Assembly (NCBI GenBank): GCA_946807835.1
Contig: OX327700.1
Coordinates: forward strand, 23,658,001 to 23,722,000
Reading direction: 5' to 3'
Source of the DNA: Ailanthus altissimus
Taxonomy: Eukaryota; Streptophyta; Magnoliopsida; Sapindales; Simaroubaceae
Length of the DNA stretch: 64,000 bases
Position numbers and translations under genes: made by a program
The notes under the pieces: generated by a model
Seen by the model: the letters and a program-made list of their open reading frames with translations, nothing else
What the model was told of the DNA's origin: nothing
Database searches by the model: none
Shown here: in pieces, positions 36,458 to 47,995 of the stretch
Layout: every line of letters starts with the position of its first letter
How positions within the stretch are numbered: the first letter of the stretch is position 1

Positions 36458-37119
36458 CTAATAAGTATATTTTAGATCCATAATCTAACCCCATTTATCT
36501 TAATAATTATTTATTTTTAATTAATTTAAGAGCTTTTATGCATTAAATATTGTTGTTATAGGGTTAAATCAGGAGAATATGAAAAAGGATGAAATTGGAG
36601 CAAATAAGGGAAATTGCTACAATGAGTTGCTATAGTGATTATAAATAGTAATCATGAACAGTAATTTACTACAATATTTTGATACAGTGATCAACGCTCC
36701 CACGTCAAAAAATGAATGCCACAGCGTTCATGCACTGATGAAAGCTTCAGTGTTGAATAGAGAATGCCCCAGTGTTATGACAATTCTTTAAATACATTAT
36801 TTCACCTCAAAACGCAAAAAGCCGGCTCCTAACCTAACCCTAACCTATTTATCTTAATCTAACACTTTTATAACCTAGAAATCATCATTATATTGTGTAA
36901 AAATAACATTTAAACCTATTTTGGAGAGAGATTACACAATTAGTAATTAGTTTTAACATAAACAAATCAAATTTATTATTTGTCTGAATAAAAGTGAGAG
37001 GACATAATTTTAGTACTTGGTTAAGAATAATAATAATTCCTCATAGGATCGACACTCAACTCATCATATATTACTTGTTCCTGATAGCGTGCACTTACGC
37101 TTAGCATAGAAATCACACA
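36458..37119 (+). repeat. 5' LTR of the Athila-like element (internally deleted)
   Basis: About 660 nt. Aligns with 40914-42252 but lacks about 690 nt: after GAGAGAGATTACACAAT it jumps to TAGTAATTAGTTTTAAC. The first base pair reads TA instead of TG. It ends AAATCACACA just before the PBS. Confidence 0.85.
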
Positions 37120-37128
37120 ATAAGTTTT

Positions 37129-37146
37129 TGTCGCCGTTGCTGGGGA
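37129..37146 (+). promoter_or_regulatory. Primer binding site of the Athila-like element
   Basis: TGTCGCCGTTGCTGGGGA, two mismatches from the TGGCGCCGTTGCCGGGGA site typical of Athila/Tat gypsy elements, ten bases after the 5' LTR. Confidence 0.85.
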
Positions 37147-37540
37147 ATTAGATTTATTCTTGCCAATACTAATACCAATCTATCTTACTTTTAGTTCAGA
37201 TTTTTTATTATTTTATTTTATTTTCGTTTGCTTTAATTAATTTTTGTTTAATTTTTATTGTATTTTGTCTTATTTATTTGATTTGATTTATTATATTTTT
37301 TTTGTTATGTTTTTAATTGCTTTTGTTTATTTATGTTTATATTGAATTGTGATTATTTTACTGTTATATATATATATATATTACTATATTGTTAATTGTT
37401 TGGAATTGTTTTATTTTGTGTTGCATTAGTTTGATTTTTTTTAATTCAGATATATTTTTGTACAATGAATTATCTTTTATTTTTGTACAGTTACTTTTAA
37501 TTTTTTTGTTTTTATCTTGCAGTATTTTTAATTCTTATAT

Positions 37541-38310
37541 GATGGCTGGCCAAAACTAAGTTGGAACACAAAGATTACTACGAGAATTTGTTATCCCACA
37601 AGTAAGCGACATACAATCTAGTATTCAAAAATCAGACATAAATGTCGATTACTTCGAAATCCAGCCAGAGATGGTTCAATTATTGAAAGCATCAGTACAA
37701 CTTGGTGGATTGCCAAATAAAGATCCAACTGAGCATGTTGTGAATTTTTTGGAAATATGTGACATTTGCAAATACAATGGAGTCTCGGATAATGCAATTT
37801 GACTTCGCCTAGTCACATTTTCACTTCGAGATAGAGTAGAGAATTGGTTAAGGTCACTACTACCGGGGTCTATAACAACGTGAGAGGAGTTAGCGCAAAT
37901 ATTTCTAACCAAAATTCTTCCCACTAGCAAAAACAGCGATGATGAGGAGTGCCATAACTTCATTTGTGCAGAATGATGATGAATCCTTATATGAAGCATG
38001 GGAAAGGTTTAAAGAAATGCAGAGGAAATGTCCATAGCATGACATCCCAAAGTGGTTACTTGTGCAGATTTCTTATGATGGGATAGTTGGGCATTTAAGG
38101 ATGCTTATTGATGCTGCAGCAAGAGATATATTTATGAATATGTTTGTTGATGATGCATATGAATTGCTAGAAGAGATGGCCTTTAACAATTATTAATGGA
38201 AAATTGAAGTTGCTACCCCAATAGAATGCATAGAGAGAGTTGCATAAATCAATTGTGATTTTTGTGGTGGTAACCATTCAAATGGACAAAGTGCAGAACC
38301 TATAAATTAT
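37541..38310 (+). pseudogene. Athila-like gag
   Basis: Plus-strand frame with a few stops: LGGLPNKDPTEHVVNFLEICD, then CKYNGVSDNAI, LRLVTFSLRDRVENWLRSL, PGSITT and EELAQIFLTKILP. This is the Athila gag core (pattern: NFLEICDT.K.NGVS.DAIRLRLFPFSLRDKA..WL). Further on comes ESLYEAWERFKEMQRKCP, and a cysteine-rich CDFCGGNHSNGQ at about 38255-38295 corresponds to the nucleocapsid finger. A frameshift lies around 37925. Confidence 0.85.
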
Positions 38311-40913
38311 CTAAAAATTTGTTACCAACAGCAACACAACCACAATTGCAATGTCTATTATTCAAAATGGGTGAATCAAGCGTCTTGAAATAACAAACAA
38401 GAGGAAACTTCACTGCAATTAAATCTTTTTGTAACATTACCAAAACTTCTGCAACACCAACAACTCGAGATGGGATCCTCATCAGAAGATATGTTCTAAC
38501 ATGTAAGTAGGACAACTGAGTTGTTACATAGCCAAACTACTTCTTTGTAGATGTTAGAGAAGTATGTTGAACAAATTACAAATGTTGGCTATTCTCATTC
38601 TCAAAATGCATTGCCAAGCAATACTAAAATTTGTCCAATGAAAAATGTTGAACATTGTAAAACAATAATTATGGAGAGTGGGATAGAGTAACATGCAGCC
38701 AATGAATTAAACAAGTCAAATGAGGTTTATCACATAAATGAGGCGCAAATGAAAGTAGCAAAAAAAGTACAAGAAGAAGAATTTCTGAGCCTTTGTACTC
38801 CACAATTTCCATTGTCTATAGAGCTTGAAGGGAAGAATCATGATTTGCATTTTTTCAAGGAATTTTTCCATTGCTTCAAGATCGATATGGATTCCAGATG
38901 ATGCTCAACCACCTCAAAAATAGCAAGTACTAGAAGCCATCAGGGATCATGTATAAGAAAAGATACTGATGTATAAACTAAATACCAAAAAGCGACGAAA
39001 CAAGATTGTCAATAAGCAACCATTAGATACCAGCCAACGAAGTTCAATTATTCAGTCTAAGATTAAAATCTTTTCAGTAAGGCTCAAGGCAAGGTGGTCG
39101 GAGTTTGTACTTTAAGATTTTCTTATGGACCTATAGAAGTCGAAGAAAAAGAATGTTAACACTCGAAGACATCAACTTAAATTCTATAAGGTAGATGCCT
39201 CAGATATGCAGTTTGATCCCCTTGAGTCAAAAAAAAGAACGTCAAGACGATGACGTTAAATCAAACACTTCTTAGGAGGCAACCAAAGTGAATTTCAGAT
39301 TTTACTTTTAATTTTTGTAATATATTATTTTTAATGTTATTTCTATATTGCAGCGTGTGAAACAACAAGTCGGTGCCTAACAAAGCATGATAAAAAGAAG
39401 TTGAAGCATACCAAAATGATGCAATCAAAGGAACCAGAAAAAGATGCAATTTTAAAATCTTGGTAGCAAGCTGGTGCCTACTTCAAGTTCTCAGTATCAG
39501 CCCAACAGCATAATTGGCTTCAAAATTCAAACACTACTATGCTGAAACATCATCCACTAATAGAGTTTCCTAACCTTATTTTCTTTTTCTCGCCATTGGG
39601 GACAATGTCAAAATTAAAGTTTGGGGGAAGGAAACACTCTTCGGTGTTTATTTACTCATTTTTGTCTTGTATATTTATGTATAACTGCTATTTTTAGTTG
39701 TTTTGTTTGCAAAAAAAAAAAAAAAATTTATGTGTTAAGTGTTTTGTGTTGGATTAAGATTGTGATTGTTAGTCCATGATAAGAAATGTGATTGCAGAAT
39801 TTATTTTTCAATTCCTTAGGAAACAATAGATACAATAAATAATTCGTATCAGTACTTAGACAGATTTTGACCTTATTTGTGATCACTAATTTTTGAGCAC
39901 TTGGATAAGGTTTATGTTAGTTGAATTTTTGCTCAGAGATGCTCATGCTCAAGTAGTACACTCCAGTCTCAATGAACAAACAGACACTCTAGAACTTGTT
40001 TGATTATGGCTTAAGGCAAAAGTTTAGGAAACACATGAATAGCCTATATTTGATGTGTATTTATCCGTAGTCACACATTTGTGCCTATAATACCCATTTT
40101 ATCGAATAACCACATTATATGCCTAAACTTTGAATTTAAGTACCCAAAATAACCTTAACACCATAAACACTGAGTATAGTAAAAAATCTTTTGGAGATTG
40201 TTGCATTATGGTTGTTTAAAGAGGAAAAACAATGAAATTTGGCGAGTAAGCGCTACCTTAAGTTTTGGGTAGTTATAAAAAAATTGAAAAAAATGATAAA
40301 AAAAAGGAATAAGTGGTTGAAATTGGGTAATAATCATAAGTTTGGAAAAATTAAACTAAGTGTAGAAAATTTAAGTGGTAGCCAAGAGGATTTAGTGTTC
40401 ATAGTGTGAATTAAATAAATTTGTATCCAAAATAACCCACCTTGATCCTAACCCTACATTACAAGCTAATAAAAAACCTAATAAATCCTTAAACATGTGT
40501 ATTTCTACATTAGTAGAGAGTTGTATGAAAAACAAGCTTATGGTAGTGTTTTGTACTTAAAATAAGCCGAGACACCTCTTTTCTGTACAATCTTAAATAG
40601 TGGAGCTAATTTAGGTACAATTCAATTAATACTTGTTTCACACACACGCACGGCTGATCACTTATGGGAAAGAATGAAAGTGCTTAATTGTGGTGTTTGT
40701 GAATTATTTATATTGTTTATTAATTCCAAAAGAATTGAGAATAGTGATGCAATTTTTGAGACAATAATGGTAATCATTAAATCAATCAGACCAATTGTTA
40801 CTTTTATGTTTCTGATTTTTCATATGCATTTGTGTTTATTTATATATTTTTAAGTTGTGATATTCTCTCTAATTGCTCGAGGACGAGCAATTGTCTAAGT
40901 TTGAGAGTATTTG
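38311..40913 (+). other. Internal non-coding region of the Athila-like element
   Basis: Between gag and the 3' LTR. Only short fragments are open and no pol domains are readable. It ends with GAGGACGAGCAATTGTCTAAG and then TTTGAGAGTATT before the 3' LTR; this resembles the GGACGAGCAA..GTTTGGGGG phrase and polypurine tract that precede Athila-type 3' LTRs. Another GGGGACAATGTC...GTTTGGGGGAAGG phrase occurs at 39600-39630. Confidence 0.6.
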
Positions 40914-42252
40914 ATAAGTATGTTTTAGATCTATAATCCAACCCCATTTTTCTTAATAATTGTTTGTTTTTGATTAATTTAAGAGCTTTTTATGCATTAA
41001 ATGTTGTTGTTATAGGGTTAAATAAAGAGAATATGAAAAAGGATGAAATTGGAGCAAATAAGAGAAATTACTACAGTAAATTACTACAGAGCTTGTAAAC
41101 AGTAAACGTGAACGGTGATTTACTATAGTATTTTGATACAGTGATCAATGCTTCAGAGACAAAAAATGAATGCCCCAGTGTTTATGCACTGATGAAAGCC
41201 CCAACGTTGAATAGTGAATGCCCTACCATTATGACGATTCTTTAAATACATTTTTTCGCCTCCAAACGCAAAAAGCCGACTCTTAACCTAACTTTAACCC
41301 ATTTTCTCTCAATCTAACATGTTTATAACTCAAAAATCATACTTATATTGTGCAAAAATAACATTTAAACCTATTTTGGAGAGAGATTACACAATCAAAA
41401 GCATTTTGGCTAGCTTTTGGAGGATTCAACCAAAGGCTATGGATTAATTGGAGGCACCTTTGTTTTTATAAATTCAGTTTAGGATTGTTGTATCATGTTT
41501 AATTATTATTATTTAGCCATTAAACTTTTATTATGCTGATTTAATTTCATTATCTAGGATTGTAGTCTTTAACTAAATATGTGGATTTAATTTGAGTATT
41601 TAATTCCCATTGTTATGGAATTCAGTTTATTATTCAATTTGTGTTGTTTTTAATTCTTTTAATATGTTAGGAATTGTGATTGGATGATTATGAAACATTA
41701 GGATAAACTTGAAAAAGGCATTATATTGTTTAGATCTAGACAAATTGATGCATGATTGTAGAGTGATATCTACAAGTTTTGATATAGGATAGGAATATAC
41801 CTATATGACATTTATGGTCAATACTACTTGTTTGCAATGAATATTGATTTATTCGAATTACCATAGGAATATAGGAATTAGGTAGATTAAGATGTATAAT
41901 CACTTGACTATCGAAAGAGGCTTGTGATGAAATATGTGTTGTGACCAATAATTAAACCGAGAGATTAAAAATGGGATAATGAATTCATATTGAGGGATAG
42001 CTATAATCCTAGATACTTTTCATATGGTATTTGCGCTTACATAGTTTGCATAATTAAGATTGATTTCTAGAATTAGTAATTAGTTTTAACATAAACAAAT
42101 CAAATTTATCATTTGTTTGAATAAAAGTGAGAGGACATAATTTTAGTACTTGGTTAAGAATAATAATAATTCCTCGTGAGATCAACACTCAACTCATCAT
42201 TTATTACTTGTTCCAGATAGTGTGCACTTGTACTTAGCATAAAAATTACACA
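40914..42252 (+). repeat. 3' LTR of the Athila-like element (full length)
   Basis: 1339 nt, TGATAAGTATGTTTTAG...AAATTACACA. Contains decayed versions of the CCCCAG-type hairpin words (41150-41230) before a TTTAAATAC TATA-like word at about 41243. Collinear with the solo LTR piece at 32897-34005. Confidence 0.85.
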
Positions 42253-42257
42253 ACACC

Positions 42258-42720
42258 CTTAGAATCACTAACAAAATGGTAGCTTAAGAAACTTCTTTCT
42301 ACTTAGCCTTTGGGTGTGAAACAATCATTCCAGTTAAATTAGAATGCCTATCAATTGAGTCCTCCACTTTGAGGAGTCTAAGAACTAAAAAATATTGCAG
42401 AGTCACTTTGACCTTATTGAGCAGAGAAGAGAATGAGTGAGGATCAGAATACTTACATATCAACAAAGGGTAACTCGATACTACAACAAAAGAGTTTGAG
42501 CACAAGCATTTGCAAAAGGCAATTTGGTTTTAAGAAAAGTGTTGGTGAACAGACCCTATGGAAAGAGTTCCAAATTAAGAAGGTCCTTATAAAGTCCTTA
42601 GAAGGATTAAAGTAGAAACTTGAGAGCTTAATTATTCAAATAAGAAGGTTTTTCAAAAACTCTATAATACCTAGCACTTAAAGCTTATTACCTTTAAAAG
42701 ATTTCTTCTAAATCTTATTT
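42258..42720 (+). pseudogene. Integrase C-terminal part of the Tat-type element
   Basis: Continues the frame interrupted at 36457: RITNKM..ETSFYLAFGCETIIPVKLE (compare ETPFSLAFGCEAVIPVE), and further on KEFQIKKVLIKSL in one frame and NxEGPYKVLRRIKVET in the other (compare NWEGPYRV). Two frames are needed, so it is frameshifted. Confidence 0.7.
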
Positions 42721-44379
42721 ATATAAGACCATATACAAATAACAATTCTCGTCTAGATAAGATAGCTTGAGAACCACTCTTCTTAAACCACTAGAGAATG
42801 ATCAACGTTCTTAACTTTGGAACTTAAAAAAGATCAGAGTATTACCTGCAATAGAGAGCTTGGTAAATGGGACTCCATGAGAAAGATTCCTTATCTCTAA
42901 AAGGGAATGGTTTTGACACCATTAGGTCATTTTAAAGCCTCTAAAATGGCCCTACCCCCTACATTACATCGAGAACTTAAAGAGCTCTTTACTAAATTGA
43001 CAGTCTGCTCAGGACCTATATTCTTGAGAGTCACCTAGTTATTAACCTCTAATCAGCATCTGCTAAGGGTGAGGTCATAACTAAGTATGTATTACTCTCA
43101 ATCTTACAAGAAAGATGCATTTTTCATACTTAGAAAATTTTCAACTAAAATTAACTTACGTGCTTCTCGTATGACTCAGTCTTTTTTAGACTTTACTTAT
43201 AGTTCAACATCCTAAATATTTTTCATCTTCATACCATTTTGGGTAAATAATAAAAAAACGTTGCTCATCTCAAAGTAGTTAGATAATTAAACATTGCCTA
43301 ATCTAACTGAGAACTTTCACTTTCCATACTAAACATCATTCTCAAATTGTTGATCAATTTTGCTGAGTGATTAATGATTTTAGTTAAGCCTTCCCAACTT
43401 AGAAAATATTTCACTAAGTGGTCATTGTTCACATGAGAGTGCTCAATTACCACGTCTTATCTTCCTTGAGAGGTTAATGAACCCAAAATCATTCCCATAC
43501 ATAGTACATTTTTCACCAAGTTATGGTCATATATTTAATAGGTGATCAATTGACTTTTTTTTTACTTTATTGAAGGATTAGTATTGGCTTATTTTGCTTC
43601 CATGAAGAGGTCGGTTGATGATGAAATCTTTTGTTAGAAAATCTTTTACTAAGTAAAGCCTTGGTTACCCATCATTATTGCTATATTTAAACAAGTTCTC
43701 ATATATTAAAGCTCTCAAGCATAATATGAAGAAAAATAAAACATCTGATTCATCCAAAAGCATTCTCATATAGTTTATAAAGGCACTTCGACCTAATTAA
43801 AATAAAAAGTAATTTCATTATAGAACAAGTGAAAATATCAGTTCAAATTATCAATAAAGGGCCCTTACTTCTTAATTCGTTCTGGGTCAACAAGAGGTTA
43901 ACTCATATCCAACATTTTCTTGGGAAACAAAAGGGTCCTTAGAAGGCCTAACAACAGTGGATACTTCAAGGAGGATAATAGTACCAACTATAAAAGTGTT
44001 TTGAGGACCAAATAAGGGGACTACCTCTTCAACGAGAGAACCATAGACTTAGGTTCTTAAAGACTCATTTATTCCCTCTTTTAAATCGACAATCTAAATA
44101 GTAGGAATAAGGAGCTCTCCTCAATCAGCAACCACAACAGTAGCTTCCTTCTATGCTACTTATTGTTTGGCAATCCCCTTTTCCAATCACTTCAAATTAA
44201 TGGTTAGATATTACTTTTTGAAGAGCTCCACATAGCAACCAAACCTAAAGAAGAGCCCTTCATACCATGATTCTATAGTTATACTACTCCCTAAGGCTTT
44301 GGTATCCTCCACTTTTATAGCCTCAACTTTTATATTCTATGAAACTCTCAACTTTTATAGCCTTAGCTCTAACCACCAT
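42721..44379. other. Spacer of the Tat-type element between pol and the antisense ORF
   Basis: No open frame above 60 codons and no recognisable domain. Long pol-to-3'LTR spacers are usual in Tat elements. Confidence 0.55.
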
Positions 44380-46260
44380 TCCTTTGAAGACCCTGATAAT
44401 CCCCTGAGACTTAATAAGTTGGCTCTGCACCATTGCGGCCATTAATTCAGCCTCTGATATCTTTTTCTTGGACTCCTTAGCCCTTTTGGCTGATTCGTTC
44501 ACAGTTTTTTTGAGGTGGGAGATCTTAACCTTATTATATTTGAGTTTGTACTCATTCTTTAAATGCCTTTAATACACCTTCTTGGTGATGAGAGAGGATG
44601 TAAGTAACCTATAAAAGAAATAAGGCTAGTAAAGCTATTATATACTAAAGATATTGATGTGCACATAAATAGTTTACCTCTATCAAGTTGTCAAGGCTCG
44701 CCTTGAAGGCCTTCAACTTGTTCAACTTAGAGGTTACCTTGAATTGAATTGGCTTTACGACATAGTCCTGTTTATTAATTAATATAAGTGAGTGCCTATA
44801 TTTAACCTTCTAAGAGAATATTTGTAAAGCTAATGATGTAGCCAATGACCTCGCTGGTCAATCAACAGTCACCATTTCAGTTAAAGGTTAAACAATAGTA
44901 GCAACAACAAAAGAGGCAGCTCCCTGAACAATAAAAGTGCTCAGAGCGAGGCCAAAGAGTTTGGTTTAATGTTTAACACATAGTGCACACGAGGCAAAGA
45001 AGGAATCCCGACTATCCCTTTTTTCTTAGATACCCTAAAGAACCATACCTGGTCGACCAAAGCACTTTTTAGCACATAATGGATTTTACCCTAACCTCCC
45101 AATAAAATGTTAACCATAAACATGTTCCTCTTGTTCTGGCCCCTTTACTCAAATGTTGGTTGAGTACTCTTCTTGTTAAAGTCCTTTTGGTTGGACATCT
45201 CTACAAAAAGGTAAATTAGTTAAGAAAAAATAACTAAGTAAAGAAAGAAAAGGAAATCAAATAACTTATCCTCTTGGGCCTTTGACTCTTTTCCATTGAC
45301 TCCTCGCAAACAACCTTGGTAACAAGCTATAAGCTTTCAAGCTCTCATTAGAAACAAGGACCTTGATAGAGCTTTCATGAACCAAAGCCTGTTCAATTCA
45401 CTCATTGACATTAACTTTAACATTATATTTAAACAAACACTCAGCTATATAAACCAACAAGTGTTAGAAATTTTTTTCTCATTTACGAGATAAAAGAACA
45501 ATGAAAATGAGTTGAACTTACTGTACCAAAGATCCAAGGACAAATAAAACCCTCTAGCATTGAAGGAGCTTCCTCCCTACTCTCCCCTGGCATAAAACTA
45601 GAGGTTCTTCTAATTCTTATTGGTCGAGGGCAGGTCTTTAATAGGGTCGCATCACCCTTATTGCCTATGAGATAATGGAACCGTTTGTTTTTATCTGAGT
45701 TCAACCAAACTTTGAAAAATTATAGGAGCTCTTAAAAAATGGGCTCAATTTGTCTTATCTCACCATCATACAGTTTATAAAGTATCCTCCAAAATTTTGA
45801 ATTCACTTAAGAGTGAGGGAGGTTAAAGTATGCCAACATTCAAACGAAGTATAGTTGGATGGGCAACCCTTAGGCCTAATTTGAAAACAATGAGGTGAAA
45901 AATGTTCTTGCCTAATAGAGGTTTGCTGGCAAGCTCCTCTAGGTATGAAACCCTTAAAGTGACTTTTTCAAGCATTTTGTACCATACTTGAGGTCTAAAA
46001 TTCCTCATAATTCATTTTGGGATGGGGTGCAAGGAGGGCATGCCAGCTCATAAGGAGCCTCGGGATCCCGTCGAACACTTTTCTTTTTCTTTCTTTTTTT
46101 CCTTTTTAGAGGACTCAACACTTTCCCTCCAACAAAAAGCATCGATAAAGACCTTACCTCTTTAGTCTTTGAACCTTTCACTAAGAGTCCTCTTAAAATC
46201 AGCTCGACCTCAACTAGTATGATCTCCAAATCCCAACCCCAACCAAGCTCTCTTGCAAAA
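44380..46260 (-). pseudogene. Antisense ORF of the Tat-type element (plant transposon / mobile-domain-like)
   Basis: Coding-like sequence on the strand opposite to gag-pol. From the N-terminus: a basic stretch LKRKKRKKKKSVRRD, then NIFHLIVFKLGLRVAHPTILR, a PSLLSEFKILEDTL segment, WLNSDKNKRFHYLIG and RPIRIRRTSSFMPGE. The layout resembles proteins annotated as putative gypsy-type transposon (Transposase_28/plant mobile domain), with their GLRLP.HP..R..L and P.QL.PN..R phrases. The C-terminal part is charged and coiled-coil-like (NESAKRAKESKKKISEAEL). Plausible splice sites exist on this strand, for example GAG|GTAAAC at about 44680 and TTTATAG at about 44610. Several stops: a decayed copy. Antisense ORFs between pol and 3' LTR are known from Tat elements such as Grande and Retand. 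Confidence 0.55.
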
Positions 46261-47146
46261 TTAATGACATCTATGTCTTCGTAGGTTGCTCGCCTATTGA
46301 TATCTTGACTCGAGCCATCCCCAAAATCAAATTATCCATTAAGCGACCAGACTTCCGAGCGAGATGTCTTAGGAGTCGTCCTAAAATCTCTTATCAAAAG
46401 ACATACCTAGTGATACGCTTAACTTCCTTAGATGACGAGATTGGACAATTGGTTACTAATTCGAGCACATTAAATCAAATAAATATAATTAAAACAATTG
46501 CAAAAATTGAGAACATAGTCCAGAAACCTGGGCTTTTAAGTATAAAGACCCCAAAATGACATTCAAAACCCAGAAAATGCCTTGTAAATGAGAGAAAGAG
46601 TGAGAAACTTACTTTAAGTCAAGACTTGGTGATCTAAAAAGGCCAAAAAGATAGAGTTAATGCAAGAATCATTGAAACTGTAGAGCTTCTCTGACTAGAA
46701 ATCAAATATTTCTCTCTTTTCAAATTTTAAAATCACCAATAAAATGGGAGAATGCTTAGGGTAACTAAATTTATAGTAGCTTTCAAGAATAATCTCGACC
46801 ATTGAAAAACACCCAACATTAAGGCTTCATCATGTGTAAAAGAGTCACTTCATCCTCCAAAAGCCTCGATTCTCAAGAGATCTTAGTCGTTGAACAAGAT
46901 TTAATGGCGTTAGATGGGTCAAGGTGCTCAAAAACTATAAAGACTCGACCTTTGAGAAGTTGAAAGACAATAGCTAAAATGGTGCGCAATGTTCAAAAGG
47001 TCGCCTGCACTTAGCACTTGGTGCCAATTTGAAATTTTCAACTTGTGGAAGTCGATGACCACTCCTCACTCACGAGATCCTATTGATGCTGAGGACTATG
47101 CTAAGTTTTTAGTACCGACCAATCAATATTAAAACTGAGAAATCGA
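46261..47146. other. 3' internal region of the Tat-type element before its 3' LTR
   Basis: Includes a plausible upstream region of the antisense ORF. The polypurine tract before the LTR is poor (AAAACTGAGAAATCGA). The 46305-46559 ORF shows no domain and looks incidental. Confidence 0.5.
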
Positions 47147-47990
47147 TGTTGCCCATGGATTTTAAAAACCCGAGCCTGAGCCCTACCCAATAAGGCTTAA
47201 GCCTCATAAGCCTTTAGGCTCGACCCATAGAAATATTTTAAGCCTAAAAGGTTCGAGGTCACGTCATTAATAGCAAGCTTAAAGAGATCCTTGGCTCAAT
47301 CCGTAAAGGCCTATTGGGCTCAATAGCCATTAGACCACCTAAAGAGTCTAGAAAGTTCGCACTTTAATGATTAAAGGTCGATGACCCCCACATCTGGAAT
47401 ATATTGTCCTCATATAAGGAAGCATAACTGGTCAACGTGCTCACACAACTGCCTTGACTGAAAACTTTCTCAGATTCGAGAATGGCCCATTATGCACAAA
47501 AAAACACAGAGATGACACCATTAGGTCCATGTTCCTCGATATATATAGAAATAACTACCTCTCATGCACCTCATCACAAACTCCTAATTTTTCGCCCCAC
47601 TTTGAGATGTGTGAATCGATGTGAAGGAAAAACTGATTGGCTATAGAGCCTATAAAAGAGGGTCTAAGAGTTGCACGTGAGGGACAAAGACAATTTTTTA
47701 AACGCGAAATCCAAGGCAAGAACTTTTTCTATAAACTCTTTAAAAAAGTCTTAAAATTCTCCTACGTTATCAAAAAACCACTTAAGCATCGAAGGATTAT
47801 TATCAAAAAACCACTAATGCAACCTAATAAGATTTTGTGAGTGCAAGTGAGTTCCTAAAGGTAATCCTCTGAATGACTATTCAACTAAATAAGAGTCCAC
47901 CATTTTTAGAGAGAAATCTTTCTGTAAACTAAGCCATCATCCACAATAAAAAACTTAATTTATCCAATGCCACTAAGATCGAGGTAATAC
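47147..47990 (+). repeat. 3' LTR of the Tat-type element
   Basis: 844 nt, starting TGTTGCCCATGGAT. TATA box CCTATAAAAG at about 47649. The 47637-47840 ORF inside it is incidental. The following bases TATTA repeat the left flank. Confidence 0.8.
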
Positions 47991-47995
47991 TATTA

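Larger units (their letters stand above)
36458..42252 (+). mobile_element. Gag-only Athila-like element inserted in the integrase
   Basis: 5.8 kb with LTRs 36458-37119 and 40914-42252, a PBS and a gag but no protease, RT or integrase. Flanking integrase codons rejoin across it (LLKVLWAL..RITNKM..FYLAFGCE), so it entered after the host element. Target duplication is poorly kept (GCTCT versus ACCCT), so boundaries may be off by a few nt. A non-autonomous derivative that would have needed proteins in trans. Confidence 0.85.
26409..47990 (+). mobile_element. Ty3/gypsy retrotransposon, Tat-type, heavily nested
   Basis: Two related LTRs (26409-27220 and 47147-47990) enclose gag, protease, RT/RNase H and integrase in gypsy order on plus, followed by a long spacer with an antisense ORF. 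TATTA flanks both outer edges (26404-26408 and 47991-47995) as a probable target duplication, although the LTR 3' end is not a clean CA. Of the 21.6 kb about 9.8 kb is later insertions (28706-30138, 30302-31767, about 32897-34005, about 36458-42252), leaving a parent of about 11.8 kb, normal for the Tat lineage. Every coding part carries stops and frameshifts, so it is inactive. Lineage is inferred from the RT phrase DF-x-x-LNKAC-x-KDSF, the gene order and the antisense ORF. Confidence 0.85.

Noticed and set aside
37676..37999. 107-codon minus-strand ORF
   Set aside because: It is antisense to the well-recognised Athila-like gag on plus.
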